Assembly: GCA_030849945.1 (NCBI GenBank)
Contig: JAVDKK010000001.1
Location: 1,178,001-1,242,000, forward strand
Source of the DNA: Schauerella fraxinea
GTDB taxonomy: Bacteria > Pseudomonadota > Gammaproteobacteria > Burkholderiales > Burkholderiaceae_B
DNA: 64,000 nt
Reading direction: 5' to 3'
Shown here: positions 45,616-54,118 of the stretch, piece after piece
Layout: the number at the start of each line of letters is the position of its first letter
How positions within the stretch are numbered: position 1 is the stretch's first letter
Notes under the pieces: generated by a model
Told to the model about the DNA's origin: nothing
The model's input: the letters and a program-made list of their open reading frames with translations, nothing else
Databases searched by the model: none
Translations under genes and position numbers: made by a program

Positions 45616-47370
45616 ATGAATGACAAAGACGCGATTCGCGACCCGATCGAAATGGAAGTCTTCACCAATCGGCTGTTGTCGATTACCGAAGACATGAACA
45701 ACACGCTGGTGCGGTCGTCGTTCTCGACCAACATCAAGGAACGCAAGGATTGCTCGGTGGCGCTGTTCGACAGCCAGGGCCGCCTTGTGGCGCAGGGCAC
45801 GCAAATTCCGCTGCATCTGGGGTCGCTCAACGGCGCGATGGCGGCAGTGCTGGCGCACTATCCCGCCGATCGCATCCGGGACGGCGACGCGTTCATCAGC
45901 AACGATCCCTACCTGGCCGGTGGCAGCCATCTGCCGGATATCAACATCGTGAGGCCGGTGTTCCATGAAGGCCGCCTGGTGTTTTTCGCGGCGAACGTGG
46001 GCCATCACTCGGATGTGGGCGGCTCCGTGCCCGGCTCGATTGCAGGTGGGTTGCGCACGGTGTTCGAAGAGGGCATCCGCATTCCGGTGGTGCGCATCGT
46101 GCGCGAAGGTGTGCTCGATGAAGAACTGCTGCGCTTGATCAGCCACAATACCCGCGATCCCGAAGAACGCACGCTGGACTTGAAAGTGCAGGTGGCCACG
46201 AATAAGCGGGGTGCAGATGCCGTAAAGGGCTTGCTGAACCAGATGGGCGTGGCGCGCGCCCTGACGGCCGTGGACGATGTGATTCGCTACACACGCATTC
46301 GGCTCACGCGCCGCATTGCCGAACTCACGCCAGGTACATACCGTTTCGTCAATGTGCTTGATGACGACGGACTGGGCGCAGGGGGCGCGCCGGTCGAGAT
46401 CCATGTTGAAGTGACGGTGGCCGATGGCCGGTTGAAGTTCGATTTCAATGGGTCCAGCGGGCAAGCCCGTGGCGCCATGAACTTGCCGGTGAGTGCGCTC
46501 AATGCATGCGTGTACTACGCGGTGAAAGCGTTGCTCGATCCGGAGCTCGCGGCCAATGCCGGGCTGTTCGAACCGTTGGACATCGTGGCGCCGGTGGGCA
46601 CCATCGTCAATCCGCTGCCCCCTGCGGCGGTGGGTGCGCGATCGCTCACGGCACAGAAAGTGGCAGGCGCGATTTTTGGCGCGTTTCGCGGCGTGTTGCC
46701 CGAGTCGCGGATCATGGCGTCGAGCAATGACGTGTGCCCCGCAATCGTGTTCTCCGGCAAACTCGAACGGCGTTTGGGCGACTTCGTCTATCTCGAAACG
46801 GTGGCGGGCGGCGCGGGTGCACGCTTCGATATGGACGGCATGGACGGCATCCATGTCCATATGACCAACTCGTCCAATCTGCCTATCGAAGCGCTGGAGA
46901 ACGAATACCCGCTGCAAGTCGATGAATACGCCTTCGTGCCCGAGTCGGGTGGTGTCGGCCGCATGCGCGGCGGCATGGCGGTCGCACGGCAGATATCCGC
47001 GCGCGGCAATGGCATCGTGTTCTCTGCGCGTTCCGACAATCACACGGTCGGCCGGGCGTCGGGCGTGTTGGGCGGGGGCGACGGCCGTCAATCTCGACTG
47101 GTGCGCTTCGCGCCGGATGGCAGCGAAGAAGTGTTGTCGTCCAAGACGGCGAACATGACGCTCAAACAGGGTGAAAGCGTGCGACTTGAAACGTCAGGTG
47201 CGGGAGGGTTGGGCGTTCCCGCCGAGCGTTCGGTGGCCGCGCTGGCGCGCGATCTGCTGGACGGGTGCATCGGTGAGCAGGCGGCGCGTGCCGCATATGG
47301 TGAGCTCGTCGATCGCGCCTTGGATAGCCTCAATCACGGGGCAGACTCAACGCGCGGTGCCTTGGTCTAA
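45616..47370 (+). CDS. hyuB: Hydantoinase B/oxoprolinase family protein, N-methylhydantoinase B subunit
   Basis: A 584-residue subunit with the HyuB fold. Typical blocks are PIEMEVFTNRLLSITEDMNN, NIKERKDCSVALFD, DAFISNDPYLAGGSHLPDI, FAANVGHHSDVGG and, near the end, GGVGRMRGGMA followed by TSGAGGLGVP. It forms the ATP-dependent hydrolase with HyuA. A much longer upstream reading frame is not used because the family starts at this methionine (45616), which has AGAGGGA before it. Confidence 0.92.
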   Translation: MNDKDAIRDPIEMEVFTNRLLSITEDMNNTLVRSSFSTNIKERKDCSVALFDSQGRLVAQGTQIPLHLGSLNGAMAAVLAHYPADRIRDGDAFISNDPYLAGGSHLPDINIVRPVFHEGRLVFFAANVGHHSDVGGSVPGSIAGGLRTVFEEGIRIPVVRIVREGVLDEELLRLISHNTRDPEERTLDLKVQVATNKRGADAVKGLLNQMGVARALTAVDDVIRYTRIRLTRRIAELTPGTYRFVNVLDDDGLGAGGAPVEIHVEVTVADGRLKFDFNGSSGQARGAMNLPVSALNACVYYAVKALLDPELAANAGLFEPLDIVAPVGTIVNPLPPAAVGARSLTAQKVAGAIFGAFRGVLPESRIMASSNDVCPAIVFSGKLERRLGDFVYLETVAGGAGARFDMDGMDGIHVHMTNSSNLPIEALENEYPLQVDEYAFVPESGGVGRMRGGMAVARQISARGNGIVFSARSDNHTVGRASGVLGGGDGRQSRLVRFAPDGSEEVLSSKTANMTLKQGESVRLETSGAGGLGVPAERSVAALARDLLDGCIGEQAARAAYGELVDRALDSLNHGADSTRGALV

Positions 47371-47388
47371 GGTACGCGCGCGCTGACT

Positions 47389-48300
47389 TCAAGGCGCCAG
47401 CGTGCGATCGAATGCTGCGCCGATGCACTGCCGCATCCACGCATGGGCGTGATCGTTTTGATAGCGCTCGTGCCAATAGAGCGACACGCTCAGTGGCGGC
47501 AGGGGGAGCGGCGTCGGCAGCATCACCGTGCCGCTTGCGGCCGCCAAGCCTCGCGCCACGCTCGTGGGTAGCGTGGCGATCATGTCGGTGCTGGCCAGCG
47601 CGAACGGTGTGGCTACATAGCTGCTGAGCAATGCGCCTACGGTGCGTTGCAGGTTTTGCGCTTGCAACGCAGCGTCGACCTGTGCGTTGAAGTAGCCCGC
47701 GTAGCCCGAGGCATCCATATGCTCATACTGCAGGTAGGTTTCAAGGTTCCACTCGCGGCTCAATGCAGGATGACCGGCACGCACCAGGCACGTGCTTGCT
47801 TCTTCAAACAGAAACCGCGCGCGCAAGCTATCGGGCGGCTGTGGGTAGTGACCGAAATACAACTCCACGTAATTGCCCGACAACATATCCGGGGCGCCGG
47901 ACGTCTTGGGCGGCAGGCACCGAATCTGTGCATGCGGCGCACCCGCTTTGACACGCGGCAGGATACGCGGGAGCACGACGTATTGCAGGTAGTCGGTCGC
48001 GTAGATATGAAAGACACGCGTGGTGGTGGCGGGATCGAATGCTGTTTCGGGCGATGTCGATCGTTGCCAGGCATGCAGCAGCGGCTGGAAGGTGCGGTGC
48101 AGTTCACGCGCGCGAGCTGTAGGCGTCCACGTATTGCCTTCGCGCTCGAGCAGCGGGTCGCCAAAAAGATAACGCAGTCGGCTCAATGCCGAGCTCATGG
48201 CGGGTTGACTGATGCCCATGGCTTCGCCTGCCTGCGACACGCTTTTGCACGACATCAGTGCATCGAAGTGCACGAGAAGATTCAGGTCGGTGGATTTCAT
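47389..48300 (-). CDS. LysR-family transcriptional regulator
   Basis: A 303-residue regulator with an N-terminal winged helix (SVSQAGEAMGISQPAMSSAL, then LRYLFGDPLLERE) and a C-terminal periplasmic-binding-like effector domain. The NodD/SyrM-like start (DLNLLVHFDALM) places it in that LysR subgroup. It is divergent from the Bug receptor and flavin oxidase genes and ends next to hyuB, so it probably controls the amide-degradation cluster in response to a substrate or intermediate. Confidence 0.92.
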   Translation of the reverse strand: MKSTDLNLLVHFDALMSCKSVSQAGEAMGISQPAMSSALSRLRYLFGDPLLEREGNTWTPTARARELHRTFQPLLHAWQRSTSPETAFDPATTTRVFHIYATDYLQYVVLPRILPRVKAGAPHAQIRCLPPKTSGAPDMLSGNYVELYFGHYPQPPDSLRARFLFEEASTCLVRAGHPALSREWNLETYLQYEHMDASGYAGYFNAQVDAALQAQNLQRTVGALLSSYVATPFALASTDMIATLPTSVARGLAAASGTVMLPTPLPLPPLSVSLYWHERYQNDHAHAWMRQCIGAAFDRTLAP

Positions 48301-48426
48301 CGCTTGAAAGTTATGCGCCTATAAGTTCGGCATTGTCGACGTCGCATTTGGCCGTGCGTACTATTTCAGCACGATTACGGATGCCATCGTCGATCGATTA
48401 CGGCAAAAAAATTCAAGGGGAATGCA

Positions 48427-49410
48427 GTGCTTGATATGCGAAGAACACTCGCGCAATGCGCGCTTGCAGTAACAATGCTTTCCGCTGTTGCGACCGTGAC
48501 CGCGGCCGATGCGTGGCCCAATAAACCGATTCATCTGATTGTGCCTTATGCGAATGGTGGCTCGACCGACCTCGTGGCGCGCCAGGTCGCCAATGCGTTG
48601 GGCAAGCGGCTCAATCAAACGGTGGTGGTCGAAAACAAGGCCGGCGCCAGCGGTGTCATCGGCACCGGTTATGTCGCGCGCCAACCTGCTGATGGCTACA
48701 CGTTGCTGATGGGCACGGTGTCTACCCATGCCATTGCGCCGAGTGTGACAGCCAACTTGCCTTATGACATCGTGGGTGACTTCACGCCGATCACCACCAT
48801 CGGCACCATTCCGGATCTGATCGTCGTCAACCCGTCGGTCAACGCCAACACGCTGGCCGAATTCATCGCGTTCGCGAAGGCCAAGCCCGGTGAGGTGAGC
48901 TACGCGTCGGCTGGACCGGGCACGTCGAGCCATCTGGGTGCCGCGTATTTTGCGGCGGAAGCAGGCGTGAAGATGAATCACATCTCATATCGGGGTTCGG
49001 GTCCGGCACTCATCGATGTGCTGGGCGGCCATGTGGACATGATGCTCGATGTGGTGATGACGTCGCTGGAGCCGCTGAAGGCGGGCAAACTCCGCGCACT
49101 GGCAGTGACCTCGCGCAGCCGTTCGCCCTTGTTGCCCGACGTGCCCACCGTCGCGGAAAGCGGCCTGCCTAACTTCGAGGCGCTGATCTGGTTCGCCATT
49201 CTGGCACCCGCCAATATGCCGGCAGACCTGCAGAAGACGATCGCCGACAACCTGGATGCCGTGCTGGCCGATCCGACGATGAAGAAGTTCTTGCTCAGCC
49301 AAGGTATCGAAGCATCCGGCACCGGCTCGGCGGCGCTGGCCGAAACCATCAAGGCCGATACCGCGAAATGGCAGCGCGTGTCGAATATCGCGGGGATTAC
49401 CCCGCAGTGA
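48427..49410 (+). CDS. Bug-family tripartite tricarboxylate transporter substrate-binding protein
   Basis: A 327-residue periplasmic receptor. The signal peptide ends ATVTA, followed by DAWPNKPIHLIVPYANGG, then VVVENKAGASG, DGYTLLMG and the HISYRGSGPALIDVL ligand segment. GTG 48427 is chosen because AGGGG lies six bases before it; ATG 48436 is the alternative and changes only three residues. It heads a group with the three-component flavin oxidase and probably delivers that enzyme's substrate, but no TctAB permease is adjacent. Confidence 0.9.
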   Translation: MLDMRRTLAQCALAVTMLSAVATVTAADAWPNKPIHLIVPYANGGSTDLVARQVANALGKRLNQTVVVENKAGASGVIGTGYVARQPADGYTLLMGTVSTHAIAPSVTANLPYDIVGDFTPITTIGTIPDLIVVNPSVNANTLAEFIAFAKAKPGEVSYASAGPGTSSHLGAAYFAAEAGVKMNHISYRGSGPALIDVLGGHVDMMLDVVMTSLEPLKAGKLRALAVTSRSRSPLLPDVPTVAESGLPNFEALIWFAILAPANMPADLQKTIADNLDAVLADPTMKKFLLSQGIEASGTGSAALAETIKADTAKWQRVSNIAGITPQ

Positions 49411-49433
49411 GCGGTATCGGAGTAAAGGACGCC

Positions 49434-50606
49434 ATGACTGATACACCACCGGCCGGCGCACTTGGCGCGGCGCGGCCCCGCCGACATCGCGGCATCTATG
49501 ACGTGGTCGTCGTGGGAGGCGGGCTGGTCGGTTCCGCTCTCGCTTACGGCCTCGCGCGCGATAAGGACTGCGTAGCCGTACTGGACGAGGGCGACATTGC
49601 CTATCGTGCTTCCCGCGGCAACTTCGGCCTGATCTGGGTGCAAAGCAAAGGCATGGGTATGCCGCAGTACGGTCAGTGGACGATGACGTCGCAACGCGAC
49701 TGGCAGCGACTCGCCGACGAACTCGTCGATCTGACCGGTATCGATGTGCACCTGGAGCAGCGGGGCGGCCTCAATGTGGTGTTGAGCGATGTTGAGCGCG
49801 AAGCGCGCATCGATTTCATGACACGATTGCAGGCGCAGCCCGGCATGGCGCAGTATCCGTGGAAAATGTTGGATCGCCATGAGGTGGCCAGCATGATCCC
49901 CGGCGTGGGGCCCGATGTGGTCGGTGCGTCGTGGTCGCCGGTTGACGGCATTGCCAATCCGCTCAAGCTGCTGCGGGCGTTTCACACCGCGTTTGACCGT
50001 CTGGGCGTCGACTACCTGCCGCACCATGCGGTCGGTGAGATCGCGCTCAAGAATGGTGTATTCGATGTACGAACGCCTTCGGGCGTCATCCGCGGCAAGA
50101 AGATAGTGCTCGCGTCGGGCTTGGCGAACAAAACGCTTGGTGCGCAGGTGGGTCTGGACGTGCCAGTGCGGCCGCAACGCGGCCAGATCATCGTGCTGGA
50201 GCGTACGCGGCGCATTCTCGATACGCCCTTGGTCAGTTTGCGGCAGATGGATGAGGGCACCTGGCTCATTGGCGATTCGCAAGAAGAAATGGGATACGAA
50301 GACAAGACCACCGGCCTGCCGGTGCTGGCCACTTTGGCCGATCGCGCCGTGCGCACGATTCCGGCACTGCGCGAGGTGCGTGCCGTGCGTGCCTGGGCGG
50401 CGTTGCGAGTGATGTCGAAAGATGGGTTTCCGATCTACGAACAATCGCAATCTCATCCCGGGGCTTTCGTGGCCACATGCCACAGCGGCGTCACCCTGGC
50501 GGCGGCGCATGCCTACCATTACGCACCGATGGTTCAGGCTGGGGTCATCGGTGATGCGCTGCACTGTTTTTCCACGGAGAGATTTCATGTTCAAGCGGCT
50601 GCGTGA
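49434..50606 (+). CDS. FAD-dependent amino-acid oxidase subunit (DadA/HcnC/opine oxidase B-like)
   Basis: A 390-residue flavoprotein of the D-amino-acid/sarcosine oxidase fold. The FAD-binding start is VVVVGGGLVGSALAYGLARD, with an acidic residue after strand 2 (VLDEGD). SRGNFGLIWVQ follows, and the C-terminal ATCHSGVTLAAAHAYH closes the FAD site. It corresponds to the catalytic subunit of three-component dehydrogenases such as HcnABC, opine oxidase and D-hydroxyproline dehydrogenase, which oxidise secondary amines or glycine. Its end overlaps the ferredoxin-like gene by 20 bases. ATG 49434 has AAAGGA before it. Confidence 0.88.
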   Translation: MTDTPPAGALGAARPRRHRGIYDVVVVGGGLVGSALAYGLARDKDCVAVLDEGDIAYRASRGNFGLIWVQSKGMGMPQYGQWTMTSQRDWQRLADELVDLTGIDVHLEQRGGLNVVLSDVEREARIDFMTRLQAQPGMAQYPWKMLDRHEVASMIPGVGPDVVGASWSPVDGIANPLKLLRAFHTAFDRLGVDYLPHHAVGEIALKNGVFDVRTPSGVIRGKKIVLASGLANKTLGAQVGLDVPVRPQRGQIIVLERTRRILDTPLVSLRQMDEGTWLIGDSQEEMGYEDKTTGLPVLATLADRAVRTIPALREVRAVRAWAALRVMSKDGFPIYEQSQSHPGAFVATCHSGVTLAAAHAYHYAPMVQAGVIGDALHCFSTERFHVQAAA

Positions 50607-50895
50607 AGCTGAAGCGGCAGTGATGCAGGCCTCGATATCGATCAGCCTGAATGGCCGCGACGTGCCATGCCGAACGGGCGACTCGGTCGCCGCAGCGTGC
50701 TTCGCGGCGGGTGACGATGCTTGCCGCGACACGGTGGTCACTGGCGTGCCCCGGGGACCGTACTGCATGATGGGCGTGTGTTACGACTGCTTGGTCACTA
50801 TCGACGGACGCGCCAATCAGCAGGCCTGCATGACGCCTGTGCGCGCCGGGATGAACGTGGCGCGTCAGCACGGTGCACGCGAGGTGCTCGAATGA
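50587..50895 (+). CDS. Small [2Fe-2S] subunit of the flavin oxidase
   Basis: A 102-residue ferredoxin-like protein of the Fer2_4 type (HcnA/opine oxidase small subunit). The cluster cysteines are in GPYCMMGVCYDCLV and QACMTPV; FAAGDD precedes the loop. It is translationally coupled on both sides, overlapping the catalytic subunit by 20 bases and the large subunit by four. It carries electrons between the two flavoproteins. Confidence 0.9.
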   Translation: MFKRLREAEAAVMQASISISLNGRDVPCRTGDSVAAACFAAGDDACRDTVVTGVPRGPYCMMGVCYDCLVTIDGRANQQACMTPVRAGMNVARQHGAREVLE

Positions 50896-52337
50896 CGGCG
50901 ATAAGCACCTGCGAATTGCTGGTGATCGGATCCGGGCCGGCCGGACTGGCGGCCGCCACGCAGGCGGCCGACCTTGGTGTGGATACGCTGGTACTGGACG
51001 AACAAATGACTCCCGGGGGCCAGATCTATCGAGCAATCACGACCACACCCCTCGTCGATCGAGCCGTGCTCGGTGAAGACTATTGGCACGGCGCGAGTCT
51101 GGTCGCGCCGTTCGAACGTTCGGCGGCGCGCTACGAAGCGGGCGCGACGGTGTGGGCGATCGGCAGTCTGGACGGCGATTCAAACGGCAAAGGCTATGAG
51201 GTGGCGTACTCCATTGGTGGCGAGGCGCGACTGGTTCACACGCGGCATGTCCTGTTGGCGACCGGCGCCCAGGAGCGTCCCTTTCTGATCCCGGGCTGGA
51301 CGTTGCCTGGCGTGATTACCGCGGGCGCGGCGCAGATTCTGCTCAAGCAGTCGGGTGTGGCGCCCGGCTCGCGTACCGTCCTTGCCGGCTGCGGTCCGCT
51401 GCTCTATCTGCTCGCGTGGCAATACCTGAATGCGGGCGTGAAGATCGATGTGTTGCTCGAGACCACACCGCCTGGGCGCGCGACCCGAGCGTTACCGCAT
51501 GCCTGGGGCTTTCTGCGTTCTCCCTATCTTGCGAAGGGGCTGAAACTGCTGCGCGCGGTCAAGCGTTCGGTGCCGATCGTGCGGCATGTGTCTACCCTCG
51601 AGGCCATTGGCGAGAACGATCGCCTGAAGGCGGTGCGCTATACGGCAGGTGGTGCGGCTCAAACGATCGACGCCGATCACCTGATGTTGCATCAGGGGGT
51701 TGTCCCAAACATCAATCTGACGCAGGCAGTGGGTATCGCTCATCGATGGAACGACGCGTTGGTCTGCTGGGAACCTCAGGTCGATATCTGGGGCAGTACG
51801 AATGTCGACCATATCGGCATGGCGGGCGATGGTGCGGGCGTGGCGGGCGCCGTCGCTGCCGAGCATCGCGGCCGCTTGGCGGCGCTCCATGCGGCATTTG
51901 AGTTGGGCCGCATCGATCGCGAACATCGCGATCGTGCTGGCGTGGCGCCACACGCGGCGTTGGCCCGGGCCACGCGAGGGCGTGCGTTCTTCGATACGCT
52001 GTATCGGGCCCCGGACAACTTTCGTAAGCCAACCGGCGATACGATCGTCTGCCGCTGCGAGGAAGTCACGGCGGCGCAGGTGCGCGACACCGCGCGTCTC
52101 GGCGTGCAAGGTCCCAATCAGATGAAGGCGTTCTTGCGCTGCGGAATGGGGCCTTGCCAGGGGCGCTTTTGCGGCGTGACGGTGACCGAATTGATTGCTG
52201 AGGAACGCGGTGTATCGGCGCAAGAGGTCGGCTATTACCGGTTGCGCTTTCCCACAAAACCCATGACGTTGGGAGAGATCGCGTCGTTGCCGCAGACCGA
52301 CGATAGCCGGCGTGCCGTCATTCGCTTCAAGAAATGA
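50892..52337 (+). CDS. FAD/NAD(P)-dependent large subunit with BFD-like [2Fe-2S] domain (HcnB/opine oxidase A-like)
   Basis: A 481-residue subunit. The N-terminal FAD loop is LLVIGSGPAGLAAATQAA with GGQIYRAI after it. HVLLATGAQERPFLIPGWTL and SRTVLAGCGPLLYLLAW form the second nucleotide fold, and GMAGDGAGVAGA closes the FAD site. The C-terminal part has four cysteines in IVCRCEEVT and RCGMGPCQGRFCG, a BFD-like [2Fe-2S] site. It completes the three-component dehydrogenase. ATG 50892 overlaps the previous stop. Confidence 0.9.
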   Translation: MTAISTCELLVIGSGPAGLAAATQAADLGVDTLVLDEQMTPGGQIYRAITTTPLVDRAVLGEDYWHGASLVAPFERSAARYEAGATVWAIGSLDGDSNGKGYEVAYSIGGEARLVHTRHVLLATGAQERPFLIPGWTLPGVITAGAAQILLKQSGVAPGSRTVLAGCGPLLYLLAWQYLNAGVKIDVLLETTPPGRATRALPHAWGFLRSPYLAKGLKLLRAVKRSVPIVRHVSTLEAIGENDRLKAVRYTAGGAAQTIDADHLMLHQGVVPNINLTQAVGIAHRWNDALVCWEPQVDIWGSTNVDHIGMAGDGAGVAGAVAAEHRGRLAALHAAFELGRIDREHRDRAGVAPHAALARATRGRAFFDTLYRAPDNFRKPTGDTIVCRCEEVTAAQVRDTARLGVQGPNQMKAFLRCGMGPCQGRFCGVTVTELIAEERGVSAQEVGYYRLRFPTKPMTLGEIASLPQTDDSRRAVIRFKK

Positions 52338-52392
52338 ACGTGAGCAGCGCGTAAAAAGTGGGCCGCGCTCGACGGCAGGCGGCAAGCAAACG

Positions 52393-52420
52393 AAAGGCGG
52401 ACGCCACGTCCGCCTTTTTC
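52393..52420. terminator. Bidirectional terminator between the flavin oxidase operon and the EamA gene
   Basis: AAAGGCGGAC and GTCCGCCTTT form a 10-bp stem around GCCAC, followed by TTC and preceded by A residues. It ends exactly where the convergent EamA gene ends. Confidence 0.88.
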
Positions 52421-53322
52421 TATGCTGCCGGCCGTTTACGTTCGGCCAGAAAGATACCGCCCAGCACGCACGCCAACGCGACGGCGTGATAGCTCGCGAA
52501 GGGCTCGCCCAGGATCAGGACCGACATGATGGCACCGAAGATCGGCACCAGGTTGATGAAGAGCCCGGCGCGGCTTGGGCCGATCAGTGCCACGCCTCGC
52601 ATGAACAGCAACTGGGCGATGAAGGAGGGCCCCAGGCCGATGTACATCACGATCGCAAATGCCTTGGGCGTGGTGGGCATCAGAAGATCGCCGGATGCCG
52701 CCTCAATAAGGAACAGCGGCACGCTCGCCACCATGCCCACGCATGCGAGCGCCGTGAAGAACACGATGGCCGGCACGGCGGGGCGATGGGGCAGGCCCAG
52801 CGCGTAGCCCGCATAGCAAATCCCGGCAATGACCACATAGACATCGCCGATATTGAATTGCAGTGTGGTAAGTGCTTCAAGATGGCCACGCGTGGCCATG
52901 TACAAGATACCGACCAAGGTAAGGGCTACGCCGGCCAGCGTGAGCGCGTTCGTGCGCTTGCGCTGAAAGACGAACGCACCGATCAGTACGAAGACGGGGA
53001 TTGCACCCTGAATGATCGACAGGTTGATGCCTGACGTATGGCTCGCAGCCACATAAAGCAGATTGCCGTATGCCGTCATGCCGCCGATCGCCATCGGCAG
53101 GATCAACTTCCAGTGCGGCAGCAGGGCACGCCAATGCTCGGTGACGTCGCGGCGCGCAATGACCATCAGCGACACGGCGCAGATCAGCCACCGGAAAAAA
53201 CTCAACGCCATCGGGGAAATCTCACCCACGGCCATGCGCGCAGCCACCATGTTGCCGCCCCAGAACAGGGTGGTGACGATCAGGAGGAAGTAGGCGCGAC
53301 GAGAGGTGTTGGAGGGCTGCAC
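52420..53322 (-). CDS. EamA-family (DMT superfamily) transporter
   Basis: An integral membrane protein of about 300 residues with ten hydrophobic segments in two EamA repeats. The first begins FLLIVTTLFWGGNMVAARMA, the second with GDVYVVIAGICYAGYALGL, and LINLVPIFGAI-like and ILGEPFASYHAVALACVLGG blocks end it. EamA proteins export amino acids or other metabolites. No ATG or good ribosome binding site lies before helix 1. I use GTG 53322, which gives a normal N-terminus; a TTG at 53403 would add 27 residues. Confidence 0.8.
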   Translation of the reverse strand: MQPSNTSRRAYFLLIVTTLFWGGNMVAARMAVGEISPMALSFFRWLICAVSLMVIARRDVTEHWRALLPHWKLILPMAIGGMTAYGNLLYVAASHTSGINLSIIQGAIPVFVLIGAFVFQRKRTNALTLAGVALTLVGILYMATRGHLEALTTLQFNIGDVYVVIAGICYAGYALGLPHRPAVPAIVFFTALACVGMVASVPLFLIEAASGDLLMPTTPKAFAIVMYIGLGPSFIAQLLFMRGVALIGPSRAGLFINLVPIFGAIMSVLILGEPFASYHAVALACVLGGIFLAERKRPAA

Positions 53323-53638
53323 GGCGGGATTAGACCACGCAGTCGATGACGTGGTGCGATTTGCGCCGATCGGTTCGTGCTGAGTTCGGCCGCAAGCATG
53401 CAAGGCGCGAAGCTTTCATCGAACGCGTGATTTGAAAGCTAAGCCGCGTTTCTGGATGCCGGGGCGTCAGTCCCACGTCAGTGATAACCCTTGGATTCAG
53501 GCAACTGACAACGGACAGAAAGCGGGTTGGTAGCTTGACTCTCTAATCTTCGATCGCGGTCATGACAGTTAGGACCGGCGCCGCAATCGGCGCATATCGC
53601 CACGGCTCATCGCGAGCCTGAGGATGGAGGAGAGCAAC

Positions 53639-54112
53639 ATGGAATCAACCACAACAAAGTTCAAGAAAGACTATTACGGCGGGGCGCTGATGGTGCTCAT
53701 CGGGGTGGGTGCGGTGACCGCGGCGATGAGTTATCACATCGGCACCCTGGCACACATGGGACCGGGATATTTTCCGGCGGCGTTGGGCGCGCTCCTGGCC
53801 ATCGTGGGCGCGATGATCGCGTTTTCGGCGCGCTCCGGCCAGCCCGAAGCGCCCACACCGGGGCACCACTCCGCGATCCCCGATATGCGTGGCAGCGTAT
53901 GCATTCTGCTGGGCATTCTCGCCTTTCTGCTCTTCGGAAAATACGGCGGCTTGCTGCCGGCGACGTTTGCCATCGTCTTCATTTCGGCATTGGGCGATCG
54001 CAGCAACAGCATCGTGCAGGCGGCCCTTCTGGCGGTATGTATGTCGGCCATCGCCGTCGTCGTTTTCTGGTGGGCGCTGCAGCTGCAGTTGCCCCTGTTC
54101 CGTTTCGGTTGA
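53639..54112 (+). CDS. tctB: TctB-family small permease subunit of a tripartite tricarboxylate transporter
   Basis: A 157-residue membrane protein with four hydrophobic segments, as usual for TctB. Typical features are DYYGGALMVLIGVGAV at the start, the MGPGYFPAALGALLAIVG motif, and a C-terminal WWALQLQLPLF helix. ATG 53639 is preceded by GGAGGAGA. It is followed six bases later by tctA. The periplasmic receptor for this permease is probably the tctC gene at 56711, beyond the regulator. Confidence 0.92.
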   Translation: MESTTTKFKKDYYGGALMVLIGVGAVTAAMSYHIGTLAHMGPGYFPAALGALLAIVGAMIAFSARSGQPEAPTPGHHSAIPDMRGSVCILLGILAFLLFGKYGGLLPATFAIVFISALGDRSNSIVQAALLAVCMSAIAVVVFWWALQLQLPLFRFG

Positions 54113-54118
54113 GCCATC

